DNA from: Alcanivoracaceae bacterium
Lineage (GTDB): Bacteria > Pseudomonadota > Gammaproteobacteria > Xanthomonadales > Marinicellaceae
Direction: 5' to 3'
Assembly (NCBI GenBank): GCA_016744455.1
Contig: JADGEI010000024.1
Span: 1-58,081, forward strand
DNA length: 58,081 nt
Under the pieces are notes generated by a model. The model saw only the letters and a program-made list of their open reading frames with translations, made no database searches and was not told the origin of the DNA. A program made the translations under genes and the position numbers. Below, piece after piece: positions 43,928 through 53,615 of the stretch (position 1 is the stretch's first letter; the number at the start of each line of letters is the position of its first letter).

Positions 43928-45376
43928 CTAGGCCATAATGGATGAGTCTATATTTTTATCCAGTTCCAAATCCTTGTTATATTCTCTTTCACGTAATATT
44001 TTTTCCTGTTTATATTTCATTTCTGCAATCTCTAGCAAGCCTTTTTCTTCCAATAATGCAACATGCATTTTCCTGTACATGCGTAATGAATAAAAACTGA
44101 AAGGGCTAAAAAACAACTTAATAATAACTGGCATTAACTCGATGGCAATGAAAAATATTTTCAGCATGTAACTAAATAAAGTTGCCACTGCACCAAATTC
44201 AGAATCAGAATGAATTTTTTGCAAGGCTATGTAACGTGTTAGTACACCAGTTTTTCTTTCATAAAACAAGCCTTCATTTTGCAAGGTGATACGGAATTCA
44301 TCTAATTTTGATTGTTTATTCTCAATTTGTGCATCAAGTAAGACTTGTGTATCTATTAGGTTCTTATTCAATTTTGCCAACAAGTCTTGATTTGCAATGA
44401 AATTAGCTTCTTTGTTTTCTAGCTTATTCTTAATTTGTTGAAATTCATTAAGGTTGTTAGTCGCTTCTATTATCTCTTTTTCTGTTATTGATAAACGCAA
44501 TTTAATACTCTCAATATCTGATGCAATGATAGGTATCAAAAGCTTTAATTCTTCATACGTTTTCACAGCACGTAGATATTTTGGTCCTTCAGTTGGAACC
44601 CTACCATCTTTCCCTGTTCTTTCTAAAATTGATTCATTAAACCAATACTGATAATCCTTTCTTGCATTGGACAGGTTTTCATTGGCAGTGCTAAGTTCAT
44701 TAATAATGACTTTTTGTGAAGTTTGCAGCTCTTCTAAGCTTACCAAATGATGATCAATACTATTATTTATAGTCTCACTATCATACGATTTTTCTGCTTC
44801 GATAAACTCAATTTGTTCAGTTTTTGTAGTAGATATTTGTTGTTGAAAATCCAACAGCTGATTTTCTGTCACGTTAACCCCTGAATCCAACTCCAATTCA
44901 TAAACCCCAATACGGTTAAAATATTCCTGATTATTTTCAATAACATCCTTTTGAATTTGCTCATCTATTGCATTTGCTTGTAAACTAATTTCAGCTAATG
45001 TTGCCAAGCCAATAGCAATTATTAACGAATAAAAAACACGAGGGATCAAGCCAATCATCTTTCTTAATGGTAAACCGCCTTTAAAAGGGTTTTTAAGTGC
45101 CCAATCTGACCCAATAATTGCTTGGTCCAAAAAAAACAAAGTAAGTGCAAATACAAACCCAGAAATCCAAGCAGCTGCTGTGTCGAGAAAAAGAGAGACG
45201 CCATAGGTAAACAATAAAAAGGTAAAAGCAAATGTAACCATTTGTCTAAATACCATAGCATAAGCTAACATACGGTCGTAACGCCCGCTTTTTTGCAAAA
45301 CATCCGTATCGGTTAATGATAAGAAAGCAATTATTTTAAAAAAAACAGATTCTTTTTGATGTGATTTTTGATTCAT
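43928..45376 (-). CDS. DUF4407 membrane protein
   Basis: A 482-residue DUF4407 protein of unknown function. Two or three membrane helices occur in the N-terminal part (about residues 45-100 and 120-140: LFLDTAAAWISGFVFALTLFFLDQAI). A long coiled coil (about 150-360) follows, then another membrane helix pair near 395-425 (FGAVATLFSYMLKIFFIAIELMPVI) and a charged tail. The GSDWALKNPF and RVFYSLIIAIGLATLAEISL segments are typical of the family. It probably anchors a cytoplasmic or periplasmic coiled-coil rod. Single gene; start ATG at 45376. Confidence 0.85.
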   Translation of the reverse strand: MNQKSHQKESVFFKIIAFLSLTDTDVLQKSGRYDRMLAYAMVFRQMVTFAFTFLLFTYGVSLFLDTAAAWISGFVFALTLFFLDQAIIGSDWALKNPFKGGLPLRKMIGLIPRVFYSLIIAIGLATLAEISLQANAIDEQIQKDVIENNQEYFNRIGVYELELDSGVNVTENQLLDFQQQISTTKTEQIEFIEAEKSYDSETINNSIDHHLVSLEELQTSQKVIINELSTANENLSNARKDYQYWFNESILERTGKDGRVPTEGPKYLRAVKTYEELKLLIPIIASDIESIKLRLSITEKEIIEATNNLNEFQQIKNKLENKEANFIANQDLLAKLNKNLIDTQVLLDAQIENKQSKLDEFRITLQNEGLFYERKTGVLTRYIALQKIHSDSEFGAVATLFSYMLKIFFIAIELMPVIIKLFFSPFSFYSLRMYRKMHVALLEEKGLLEIAEMKYKQEKILREREYNKDLELDKNIDSSIMA

Positions 45377-45507
45377 TTCGTCCTCACGTTAAATAGTAGC
45401 CCTTAACTCTATTGCGACCACATTAATAGAGAATAGTTCTACGTTAATTAAGTATTAACGAATAAAAATGAGGGATGTTATGAAATTTAATGTATTTTTA
45501 TTGGAAA

Positions 45508-47346
45508 TTAGATATAGATATCCTGTTCTTTACCATTAGCTTTGGCTTCATACATGGCCTTATCAACCTCTGATAATATTCTTTCATAAGTGTCATGCTG
45601 GCCAGTATAAGTAATAACTCCGCTACTAAATGAAAGCTCGCAACCATCAAGGATAGGTAGATTAATAGTATTTTTGTATGTTTCGCGAATTTTTTCAAGA
45701 ACCTTATGAATTTGTTCAGGACTTAATTTTGGAAAGAGAATCAACCATTCCTCACCCCCAATTCGGCCAATTTCTCCATTTTCAGCGATAATTTCACTAA
45801 CAGTTTTAGCAAAGTAAACTAAAACATCATTACCAACATCATGACCATATTTATCATTTATTTGTTTGAAATCATCTAAATCAATCATAACAAGGCTGTA
45901 CTTATGATCCTCTTCGAGGCAATATTGGTGTAGTTTTTTCAATTGTCGAATAATATATCTTCTATTGGCTACCTGAGTAAGGTGATCAGTAATTGATAGT
46001 TTAAACAAATGTTTTTTAACTTTTTTTTGGCCTCTATAAGCCATATAAGTAATACCAAAAAGAATTGCACCGAGCACAACTAAACCCCATAAATATTTTT
46101 GTTTTACTTTTTCACTATCTAACGAATTTTGTTGCAATAAACTCTGCTTTTTCAATAACTGGTATTTTTCTTGATCAAATTTAGCATTGAATTTTACTTT
46201 AAGCTCGTCCATTGATTTTTCCTTATCTTTTATAAACGACTCTTCCCTTAATTCTCCTATTTTTTTCTCGATTGTAAATGCATCTTGCCATTGTTCTAAT
46301 TCTTCAAAATAATAACTCTTGTATTGTAAGTAAAGTATCTGGGTCGAAGGTGTACTTAATTCAGAAACAATGACCTTGGCATCATCTAAATATTTCAGTG
46401 CTTTAGGAAACTGTTTATTAATGGTCTTAATCTCAGCCATAACTAGTAACGCATTAAAGAGCATCACCTCATCATTTAGCTTATCCAATATATCAATAAC
46501 AGGTTGTAAAATAGTTTCAGCTTCATCAACTTTATCTTGTAGCACTAGTAACTCTGACATTCCAACTGAAACATAAGCTAGGGAATAATCATCGCCTGAT
46601 GACTCTGATATTTTTTTTGATTTTTGATAATATGCGAGGGCATTTTCATATTCTTCCATAGCAACATAAACGGAAGCCAAATTAAAGTATTGCGACGCTT
46701 GATTATAGGGCGATTTTAATTCATCAAAAGCTTCTGATTCTTTGTAGTATTTTATGGCATTTTCATAATCAGACAAACTATCATAGATTATCGCCAATAA
46801 ATTATAAGACAGGCTAATATTTATCTTATCTGAATTCTGGCTGTAAAAACCAAGTGCTATTTCAATACTTTTGATTGCCTCACCATAATCATCGATGGAT
46901 AATTGCACGTAAGATTGTAAATAGTAATTATCTGCAATCAAGCGGTCATCGCCTACTTCTCTTGCAAATTCCATTGCTTGATTTGCTATACTAATAGCCT
47001 CTTTAAACTTACCTTTTCTATCATATTGATAAGCAATGCTTCCCAAAAACATACTTCTAAATTTAATATTATGGTTCTCTTCTGCTAATAATAACCCTTG
47101 TTTATTGTGCTTTTCAACTTCATCAAAATTGGCCAAAATTTCATGTGCTTCAGTTAGATAATAAATAATACTAAGTTGTTTCTCAATGTCATCTGTAATA
47201 TTTACTTGTGACAAGTCACTGTTCAGCTGCACTAGCGCTTCTTCAGGATTGGTTACAATCAATTGCAGCAATTCCTTATCAAATTCTTCAGAATAATACG
47301 AATAAGATAGACTAGAAAGCAGCAATAAAAAGCCACCAAGCATCAC
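45508..47346 (-). CDS. TPR-containing membrane diguanylate cyclase (GGDEF)
   Basis: A 612-residue protein. A signal peptide or N-terminal anchor spans about residues 1-16. A periplasmic region of TPR-like repeats covers about 35-360 (repeated YDRKGKFKEAISIANQAM-like units), then a coiled segment, a membrane helix at about 418-440, and a cytoplasmic GGDEF domain to the end. The active-site motif reads RIGGEEW, an acceptable GG(D/E)E(F/W) variant, and LTQVANRR and DLDDFKQINDKYGHDVGND are in place. It should make c-di-GMP. The TPR sensor is expected to respond to a periplasmic signal. A long inverted repeat lies upstream at 47420-47473. Confidence 0.9.
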   Translation of the reverse strand: MMLGGFLLLLSSLSYSYYSEEFDKELLQLIVTNPEEALVQLNSDLSQVNITDDIEKQLSIIYYLTEAHEILANFDEVEKHNKQGLLLAEENHNIKFRSMFLGSIAYQYDRKGKFKEAISIANQAMEFAREVGDDRLIADNYYLQSYVQLSIDDYGEAIKSIEIALGFYSQNSDKINISLSYNLLAIIYDSLSDYENAIKYYKESEAFDELKSPYNQASQYFNLASVYVAMEEYENALAYYQKSKKISESSGDDYSLAYVSVGMSELLVLQDKVDEAETILQPVIDILDKLNDEVMLFNALLVMAEIKTINKQFPKALKYLDDAKVIVSELSTPSTQILYLQYKSYYFEELEQWQDAFTIEKKIGELREESFIKDKEKSMDELKVKFNAKFDQEKYQLLKKQSLLQQNSLDSEKVKQKYLWGLVVLGAILFGITYMAYRGQKKVKKHLFKLSITDHLTQVANRRYIIRQLKKLHQYCLEEDHKYSLVMIDLDDFKQINDKYGHDVGNDVLVYFAKTVSEIIAENGEIGRIGGEEWLILFPKLSPEQIHKVLEKIRETYKNTINLPILDGCELSFSSGVITYTGQHDTYERILSEVDKAMYEAKANGKEQDIYI

Positions 47347-47419
47347 GGTAATACAATTGCCAGTTTTATAATTTAAAAAATATTTATTAATAAGTAATCT
47401 CTTCAGTTTTACTATAGAA

Positions 47420-47473
47420 TACTAACGCATCAGCATTATGTACATTATTTTACATATTGCTGATGTGTTAGTA
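47420..47473. repeat. Long inverted repeat upstream of the GGDEF gene
   Basis: Two 24-base arms (47420-47443 and 47450-47473) pair at 22 of 24 positions around a six-base loop. It lies 74 bases upstream of the minus-strand GGDEF gene start and is not followed by a T run in either direction. Nature unknown: operator, RNA structure or small mobile repeat. Confidence 0.75.
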
Positions 47474-47611
47474 TAACAAAATTGGTCAATTTATCTGTGT
47501 TTTAATATATATTAGTCTCAATTTTTATGGCAATGAGAATATTTAGCAAATCTTCAGAAATAAACGTTTTTGAGATACCCTACGGCTTATTGAATATTGA
47601 TATACAATCCA

Positions 47612-47803
47612 TTACGCATTAATCTGGTACAACCCTACAAAAATTAAAAACAATGTGAAAATTACAGCATCACGCCAGTTTAAACCTAAACCTTTGTGCT
47701 TTATTCTCAATTTTTTTAAAGGAATTTCACTTTTATACTTTTGTTGGTGTAACAATTCTAATTGTTGGCGTATATGAGGAGTCGAAGTAATTTTATCTTT
47801 CAT
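47612..47803 (-). CDS. Small single-pass membrane protein
   Basis: A 63-residue protein I do not recognise. The first 44 residues are basic and polar (IRQQLELLHQQKYKSEIPLKK), followed by one hydrophobic helix at about residues 46-61 (AVIFTLFLIFVGLYQI) that ends the protein, so it is probably tail-anchored with the basic part in the cytoplasm. AGGAAAA precedes the ATG at about eight bases, supporting translation. It lies alone between the GGDEF and second DUF1631 genes. Confidence 0.55.
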   Translation of the reverse strand: MKDKITSTPHIRQQLELLHQQKYKSEIPLKKLRIKHKGLGLNWRDAVIFTLFLIFVGLYQINA

Positions 47804-47935
47804 ATGTTTTTTCCTGTTATAAACTACATTGTCACTAGTTAAACAGTAAAAAATGTCTCGTTAAGGTTTGTGTTATGATTAATAATGACGAATTATGGCA
47901 TACTTATGCTATTTGAATTATTAGGAGAAACGGGT

Positions 47936-49135
47936 TTAGGGTTTCTTATTAACTATTCTTATAGTTCTTTTCTCAAGCTCATCTATTAACTCTTGATTCG
48001 TTCTGTCTGTTAATTTCACTCCTTGAGCATCTACAAATAGAAACTTTCCTGTAATAGGACTTATCCAAGAGAGTTTAGCTTTAATAACCTTATTATTAAT
48101 TTGTTTAAATTCCACCCAAGTTCCTATTTTCATTTGACTTACAATTTCTAAAAAATTGATTTTTTTCTTTTTTTCAATAGGAATTCTTTTAACTTGTGCC
48201 TTGACCGGCGTTTTTGCTTGAGTTGATTTTGGCGTATGAACAAAGACTATTGGCTTTATTTTATCTTGCTTAATAGCCGCTTTTTGTACTGGTTTCTTGG
48301 CAATTTTCACCTCTTTAGGTTTTATTACTTGTTTTGCCTTTGATTGAGTTTGATTGAGTTTAATTAAAAACTGCAATAATTGTTTCTGCTTAACCTCTAT
48401 TTCTTGTTGATGAAAGGCAACAAGTTGTAGACCTTTCTTATAGCCTGCAGAAAGTGATTTCAATTTAGTATTGGTGAGTTTCTTATCTTTTCCAAGTTGT
48501 AATGCATCAATCAAAGATTTAATAAAATTCAAATGCAGCTGAAATTCTGTTGACTCTTCAGAATGCCTTATATGCATAAGAACTAATACATTGGACCACT
48601 CATTTTTAATGATTTTATCAATAAATGCAGGGAGTTTTTTTTTATTCCCCAGAGAAGATAATAGTTGAGTTGTTATCTTATTTGCTTGTTTGATTTTCTC
48701 TTCGCCTTGTAGTTTTTCTTGAAGACGCTTTTTTTTGATACTCGCTCTTTTCTTTATCCTTACCAGTGACTTTTCGAGTTCTTTTGAAAATTTGATGAAT
48801 ATTTTACTGTCATAAGTTTCTAAATCATTAATTTTTTCAATAATCGATTTGACATTTTTGTGATACGAGTTATTTGCATCCTCTTCTTGGTTCCAATCAA
48901 TAGAGGTTTGAATGGCTGTTTGCAAGAAAATTCGTGCTTGGTGATTTTCAAAAACAAATAAATTTGGAGTATCTAAAGCAATTGCCATAAAACGATCTGA
49001 AAGCTTATACAACAACTTTCGAATTACCTCAGGTACATCCTGATTATCATTAACGTCTTGAAACAAAGCGTTAACCAATGCCTCAGTTTCTTTAATCTTA
49101 CGGTCTTTATCTATTTCTTTATCGTTTGTGGGCAT
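47936..49135 (-). CDS. DUF1631 family protein (N-terminally short paralogue)
   Basis: A 399-residue DUF1631 protein that lacks the N-terminal half. Its residues 1-75 align by eye with residues around 290-365 of the 664-residue paralogue at 1001-2995, and its C-terminus has the same module: GTWVEFKQ, KLSWISPITGKFLFVDAQGVKLTDRT. A Lys/Gln-rich linker (about 275-320) precedes the C-terminal module. Start ATG at 49135. It is soluble, with no signal peptide. The truncation looks like the gene's normal form, as it has its own intact start and no upstream remnant. Confidence 0.8.
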   Translation of the reverse strand: MPTNDKEIDKDRKIKETEALVNALFQDVNDNQDVPEVIRKLLYKLSDRFMAIALDTPNLFVFENHQARIFLQTAIQTSIDWNQEEDANNSYHKNVKSIIEKINDLETYDSKIFIKFSKELEKSLVRIKKRASIKKKRLQEKLQGEEKIKQANKITTQLLSSLGNKKKLPAFIDKIIKNEWSNVLVLMHIRHSEESTEFQLHLNFIKSLIDALQLGKDKKLTNTKLKSLSAGYKKGLQLVAFHQQEIEVKQKQLLQFLIKLNQTQSKAKQVIKPKEVKIAKKPVQKAAIKQDKIKPIVFVHTPKSTQAKTPVKAQVKRIPIEKKKKINFLEIVSQMKIGTWVEFKQINNKVIKAKLSWISPITGKFLFVDAQGVKLTDRTNQELIDELEKRTIRIVNKKP

Positions 49136-49264
49136 CGCTATTATTTATCGTTTTTTATTTTAGCTATACCATTCAGCATAACCTTATTATTTATTATAAC
49201 ATTTTGCCTTATTAAATATTAGACATTTATCATCTAATTATTGATTAAGAATTTTGCAAGTCTA

Positions 49265-49627
49265 TTATTTACTAGATTTATATTTTTTCTTACTGCTTAC
49301 CATTAAAATACGAATGACGACATAGAGGGCAAAACCAGTCATTACCAAATAAATTCCCCAGTGGTTTGTAATACTTGCATTAAACCCATAATCTATTGCT
49401 TGAGCGTAAGCCCACAACATAGGTACAAGTCCAGCCACTGCTATAGCAATGGCAGTATAGGTTAGCATTTTAAAACGGTACATTTTATCTCGATACTTGC
49501 GGTAATTAATGACCTTAACTCGATCAAGTTCTTCTTTGGTTTGGTTAAAAGAATAATCACAGTGAGGGCACATAATTACTTTATCTGAAATTTGCTTTTG
49601 ACACGATGGACACTTAATTAAGGACAT
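49265..49627 (-). CDS. Zinc-ribbon membrane protein
   Basis: A 120-residue protein with an N-terminal zinc ribbon (CPSCQKQI ... CPHCDYSF, CxxC pairs separated by ten residues) followed by a Lys/Arg-rich stretch and two membrane helices (about 50-72 and 90-110). Domain order is the reverse of the 7093-7410 protein, which has its ribbon at the end. Function unknown. Start ATG at 49627, weak ribosome-binding site. Confidence 0.7.
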   Translation of the reverse strand: MSLIKCPSCQKQISDKVIMCPHCDYSFNQTKEELDRVKVINYRKYRDKMYRFKMLTYTAIAIAVAGLVPMLWAYAQAIDYGFNASITNHWGIYLVMTGFALYVVIRILMVSSKKKYKSSK

Positions 49628-49777
49628 AATTTTTTAATAAATAAGAGTTAACAAGCATTATTTTAACAATGCAAAGAGCATTAAACAATCAGTTATTATC
49701 ATTCAAATGCATCTAGTCAAGTAGAGAAATTAACCCGCTAATATTTACAACCAGATCAGTTTTAGCCATTTACATTT

Positions 49778-50071
49778 TTATTTTTTATTTGATTGCTGTT
49801 TTACTTTTTTAAATTTATCCAATTTTTCGTCGCTTACAGGAGTTTGGTATTTATTTTTCCAGCTGGCATATGGCTCTTTATAAACATATTCACGGGCTTG
49901 GTCTTTACTTAATACCTGACCTACTTCATCACCAGCATCAACCATCCAATTGGACAAGCAATTTCTACAAAAATTGGCGAGTATCATTAAATCGATGTTT
50001 TGTACATCTTTACGGTTATCTAGGTGATTGATTAACCTGTCAAAGGCTTTAGCTTTTATTTCATTATTCAT
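49778..50071 (-). CDS. DUF1244 protein
   Basis: A 97-residue DUF1244 (SMc04008-like) protein. The family core is clear: AFDRLINHLDNRKDVQNIDLMILANFCRNCLSNW at residues 9-42, including the FCRNC pair of cysteines. The C-terminal 25 residues are Lys-rich and extra. Function unknown. It is divergent from folD with a 41-base gap and starts at ATG 50071. Confidence 0.82.
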   Translation of the reverse strand: MNNEIKAKAFDRLINHLDNRKDVQNIDLMILANFCRNCLSNWMVDAGDEVGQVLSKDQAREYVYKEPYASWKNKYQTPVSDEKLDKFKKVKQQSNKK

Positions 50072-50112
50072 AAATAGTAAATTAGTGTAAAATAGGAGGC
50101 CATTATACTTGC

Positions 50113-50979
50113 ATGATTAATCACATGACAGCAGAAATTCTAAATGGCAAACTTGTTGCCGATAAATTAATCGATGATATTGCCAAAAAAGTGGCAAAGC
50201 GTGTAGCAAAAGGGCACCAATCTCCTGGAATCGCGGTGGTATTAGTCGGAGACAACCCCGCTTCACAAGTTTATGTCAGAAATAAAGTCAAAGCCTGTGA
50301 ACATTCAGGAATTAGATCGTTTTCACATATGTTGCCACGCAACACTTCTGCCGCTGAACTCTATCATTTGATTGACGAACTAAATGAAGATAACGAGGTT
50401 GATGGTATTTTGGTACAATTACCGTTACCTCAACATATTAATGAAACAGAAGTTACCAATAGAATTATCCCCAATAAAGACGTTGATGGTTTTCATGCTG
50501 AAAATGTTGGTCGTCTAGCATTACGTCAACCTGGATTACGGCCTTGCACACCCCGAGGTGTTATGACATTGCTACACCATTATAACATTGTTCCACGTGG
50601 CAAATATTGTGTAATAGTTGGCGCATCCAATATTGTTGGTCGACCATTAATGTTGGAAATGCTGTACCAAGGTGCAACAGTTACTGTTTGCCATCGATTC
50701 ACCGAGAACCTAGAGAAACATATTGCCGGTGCTGATATATTATGCCTTGCCATTGGCAAGCGCAATATTGTAAAAGCAGAATGGGTCCCAGATGGCTGCA
50801 TTGTCGTAGACATAGCAATAAATCGAAACGAAGAAGGCAAACTATGTGGTGATATTGATTTTGACATAGCAAAAGAAAAGGCTGCTTGGATATCCCCAGT
50901 TCCAGGCGGAATCGGCCCGATGACTGTTGCAACCTTAATGCAAAACACCTATGAAGCATCGTTATTGAATACTAAATAA
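50113..50979 (+). CDS. folD: Methylenetetrahydrofolate dehydrogenase/cyclohydrolase
   Basis: A 288-residue bifunctional one-carbon enzyme, cytosolic. Motifs are VLVGDNPASQVYVRNKVKACE near 47 (the catalytic Lys is in KVKA), DGILVQLPLPQHI near 101, KDVDGFH near 124, and the NADP-binding CVIVGASNIVGRP near 168, then PGGIGPMTVATLM near 265. GGAGG lies about 13 bases before the first ATG; a second ATG, four codons later, is also possible. Full length. Confidence 0.95.
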   Translation: MINHMTAEILNGKLVADKLIDDIAKKVAKRVAKGHQSPGIAVVLVGDNPASQVYVRNKVKACEHSGIRSFSHMLPRNTSAAELYHLIDELNEDNEVDGILVQLPLPQHINETEVTNRIIPNKDVDGFHAENVGRLALRQPGLRPCTPRGVMTLLHHYNIVPRGKYCVIVGASNIVGRPLMLEMLYQGATVTVCHRFTENLEKHIAGADILCLAIGKRNIVKAEWVPDGCIVVDIAINRNEEGKLCGDIDFDIAKEKAAWISPVPGGIGPMTVATLMQNTYEASLLNTK

Positions 50980-51310
50980 CAGTTGGTTATATAAGCAAGT
51001 TCTTATTAGTCTTTTATATTTAGATTTGCTATAATAGCCAAGCTGGCCTGAATATCACGTATTGCCGGTACAAATATGCTTTATTTTGCATATAAATCAT
51101 ATAGTTAATCTTTTATCTACTTGACTACAACTTGTACTAAAATGGTTTTATGAAAAAATAATTTTATGGCTTTTAAGTGATTACGAACAGCCTTAGAAAG
51201 GCCAAGGTCTGAAGCATAATTATAAACAATCAATTTTTTATTTCATTCATGCGTTCTATTCTTAGATGAAATAATCAGGCTAAATTCTTAGCTAACAACT
51301 AGGTTAATCT
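50980..51310. other. 331-base gap upstream of prpB
   Basis: No open frame of note. An extended -10 (TGCTATAAT, 51027-51035) on the plus strand would give a leader of about 270 bases before prpB. A short AT-rich hairpin, ATATGC/GCATAT, lies at about 51073-51092. No terminator or known riboswitch fold is recognised, and no prpR gene is present. Confidence 0.4.
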
Positions 51311-52195
51311 ATGACAAAAAAAATACAATCAGCAGGTGCATTATTCAGAGCAGTTGTACAAAACAACAAACCCCTATCTGTTGTAGGAACAATTACCGCA
51401 TTATCTGCATTAATGGCTGAAAAAGTGGGGCATAAAGCCATCTATTTATCTGGAGGTGGAGTCGCTGCAAACTCATTAGGCATGCCTGACCTAGGAATTT
51501 CATCATTGGAAGACGTGTTAATCGATACACGCAGAATCACGGATGTTTGTAAGTTGCCATTATTGATTGATGTGGATACTTGCTGGGGTGGCGCTTTTAA
51601 TATCGCCCGTACAACCCGCAGTGTTATCAAAGCTGGCGCTGGTGCGATGCATATGGAAGACCAAGTGGCCGAAAAACGTTGTGGTCATAGACCGAATAAG
51701 GAAGTGGTTACAAAACAAGAAATGGTTGATAGAATTAAGGCAGCAGTTGATGCACGCACAGATGATGAGTTTGTGATTATGGCACGTACCGATGCACTGG
51801 CAATTGAAGGCATTGATTCAGCCATCGCACGCATGGTGGCTTATGTTGAGGCAGGTGCTGATATGATTTTCCCAGAGGCTGTTCAATCATTAGAACAATA
51901 CCAACAAATAAAAGCAGCCGTTAACGTGCCGATACTAGCAAACATTACTGAATTTGGTAAAACAGAATTGTACTCGCAGCAAGAACTTGGTGACCACAAT
52001 GTCGATATCGTACTGTATTGTTGTGGTGCTTATCGCGCCATGAATAAAGGTGCACAAAATGTTTATGAAGCACTGCTTAATGATGGTCATCAGCGCAATG
52101 TGATTGATATCATGCAACCCAGAGAAGACATGTACGAGTTTTTGGGTTATCACAAATACGAACAAAAACTCGATGAGTTGTTTTCAAAAAAATAA
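51311..52195 (+). CDS. prpB: 2-methylisocitrate lyase
   Basis: A 294-residue enzyme that splits 2-methylisocitrate to succinate and pyruvate, the last step of the methylcitrate cycle for propionate. The catalytic KRCGHRPNK loop is near residue 120, with VDTCWGG near 85 and ARTDALA near 158. Start ATG at 51311 after a weak site. It is followed by prpC after 171 bases, probably one transcript despite the gap. Confidence 0.95.
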   Translation: MTKKIQSAGALFRAVVQNNKPLSVVGTITALSALMAEKVGHKAIYLSGGGVAANSLGMPDLGISSLEDVLIDTRRITDVCKLPLLIDVDTCWGGAFNIARTTRSVIKAGAGAMHMEDQVAEKRCGHRPNKEVVTKQEMVDRIKAAVDARTDDEFVIMARTDALAIEGIDSAIARMVAYVEAGADMIFPEAVQSLEQYQQIKAAVNVPILANITEFGKTELYSQQELGDHNVDIVLYCCGAYRAMNKGAQNVYEALLNDGHQRNVIDIMQPREDMYEFLGYHKYEQKLDELFSKK

Positions 52196-52210
52196 GTAAA
52201 AGTTCAATTT

Positions 52211-52328
52211 ATCATGAAGTACATGAAGCATAAGAAACAGGGTTAAATTTTAGATAGATACTGTAATACATAGATAACGTTTAGAAATCTGAGAAATAAA
52301 CCTTCATTGCCTTCAAGTGCTTCATGGT
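52211..52328. repeat. Inverted ATGAAG-rich repeats between prpB and prpC
   Basis: A 20-base arm at 52211-52230 (ATCATGAAGTACATGAAG core) is repeated in inverted form at 52309-52328, with about 16 of 20 matches. Each arm holds near-tandem ATGAAG words. It resembles small intergenic repeat elements; it might form a large hairpin in the prpB-prpC message. Confidence 0.5.
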
Positions 52329-52366
52329 CGAATTGTTTTAAATATAAATAGATTAAGAGAATTATT

Positions 52367-53500
52367 ATGGCAGAAGGAAAAAAGAAAGTAGGCGGAGCTG
52401 GGCTTCGTGGTCAATCCGCAGGTGAAACAAAATTATGTACAGTTGGTATTACCGGTTCAGGTTTAACTTACAATGGTTACGATGTAGCTGATTTAGCAGA
52501 AAACACCACGTTTTATGAAACGGCCTATTTGATTTTTCATGGTGAGTTACCCAACCAAACACAGTTGGATGAATATTCTGCAAAAATCATGGCAAACCGT
52601 GATTTACCAGAAGCCTTGAAAGCCACCTTGGAAATGATACCTAGAGACACACACCCCATGGATGTAATGCGAACAGGTGCATCAATGCTTGGAAACTTAG
52701 AACCTGAGGCTGATTTTTCCCAACAACAAGATGCTGCTGACAGGTTGCTTGGCGCTTTCCCATCTATTATTTGTTATTGGTACAAGTTTTCACACGAAGG
52801 CGTAAAAATCGAAACAGCATTGGATGATGGTTCAATTGGTGGGCATTTCTTACACATGTTACGCGGTGAAAAACCCAATGAATTACACGCCAGAGTGATG
52901 GATGTCTCCTTAATTTTATACGCAGAACATGAGTTCAATGCTTCAACATTCACAGGTAGAGTCGTAGCATCAACCTTGTCTGATATGTATTCCTGTGTCA
53001 CCGCAGCTGTTGGTGCATTGCGAGGGCCATTACACGGTGGTGCCAACGAAGCAGCCATGACGATGTTGTCACAATGGAAGTCTGTTGAAGAAGCCACAGC
53101 GGGCATTGATAACATGTTAGCCACTAAACAGTTGATCATGGGTTTTGGCCACGCAGTTTATACTGAAAGTGATCCACGCAATGCACTTATCAAACGTTGG
53201 TCAAAGGAATTATCTGAAGATGTAGGTGACGAGTGTTTGTATGATGTTTCGTGCGCGGTAGAGAAGAAATTATGGGATGAAAAACACATTTTCCCTAATG
53301 CTGATTTTTTCCATGCATCCGCCTATCATTTCATGGACATTCCAACAAAATTATTCACACCAATATTCGTGTGTTCAAGAATAACCGGTTGGGCAGCACA
53401 TGTAATGGAACAACGCGACAACAACAGAATCATCCGTCCAAATGCTGATTATGTTGGCGTTGGCCCAAGAGTAGTGAACGATATAAAAGATAGGACTTAA
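52367..53500 (+). CDS. prpC: 2-methylcitrate synthase
   Basis: A 377-residue citrate-synthase-family enzyme joining propionyl-CoA and oxaloacetate in the methylcitrate cycle. The active-site His/Asp motifs are visible: HEFNAST near 188, GPLHGGANEAAM near 225, and GFGHAVYTESDPR near 261. The short form, together with prpB upstream, supports methylcitrate rather than TCA citrate synthase. Start ATG at 52367; AAGAGAATT precedes it. Confidence 0.93.
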   Translation: MAEGKKKVGGAGLRGQSAGETKLCTVGITGSGLTYNGYDVADLAENTTFYETAYLIFHGELPNQTQLDEYSAKIMANRDLPEALKATLEMIPRDTHPMDVMRTGASMLGNLEPEADFSQQQDAADRLLGAFPSIICYWYKFSHEGVKIETALDDGSIGGHFLHMLRGEKPNELHARVMDVSLILYAEHEFNASTFTGRVVASTLSDMYSCVTAAVGALRGPLHGGANEAAMTMLSQWKSVEEATAGIDNMLATKQLIMGFGHAVYTESDPRNALIKRWSKELSEDVGDECLYDVSCAVEKKLWDEKHIFPNADFFHASAYHFMDIPTKLFTPIFVCSRITGWAAHVMEQRDNNRIIRPNADYVGVGPRVVNDIKDRT

Positions 53501-53615
53501 GAAATAACACGAAAAACGAATGTAGTGACGTTCCTTGTGGGCGCCTTTTTGTTATAACGTTATTCAAAATCTGAAAAGGTTTCTTATTTGTATGTCCAAT
53601 GTTTTTATTTAAGAG

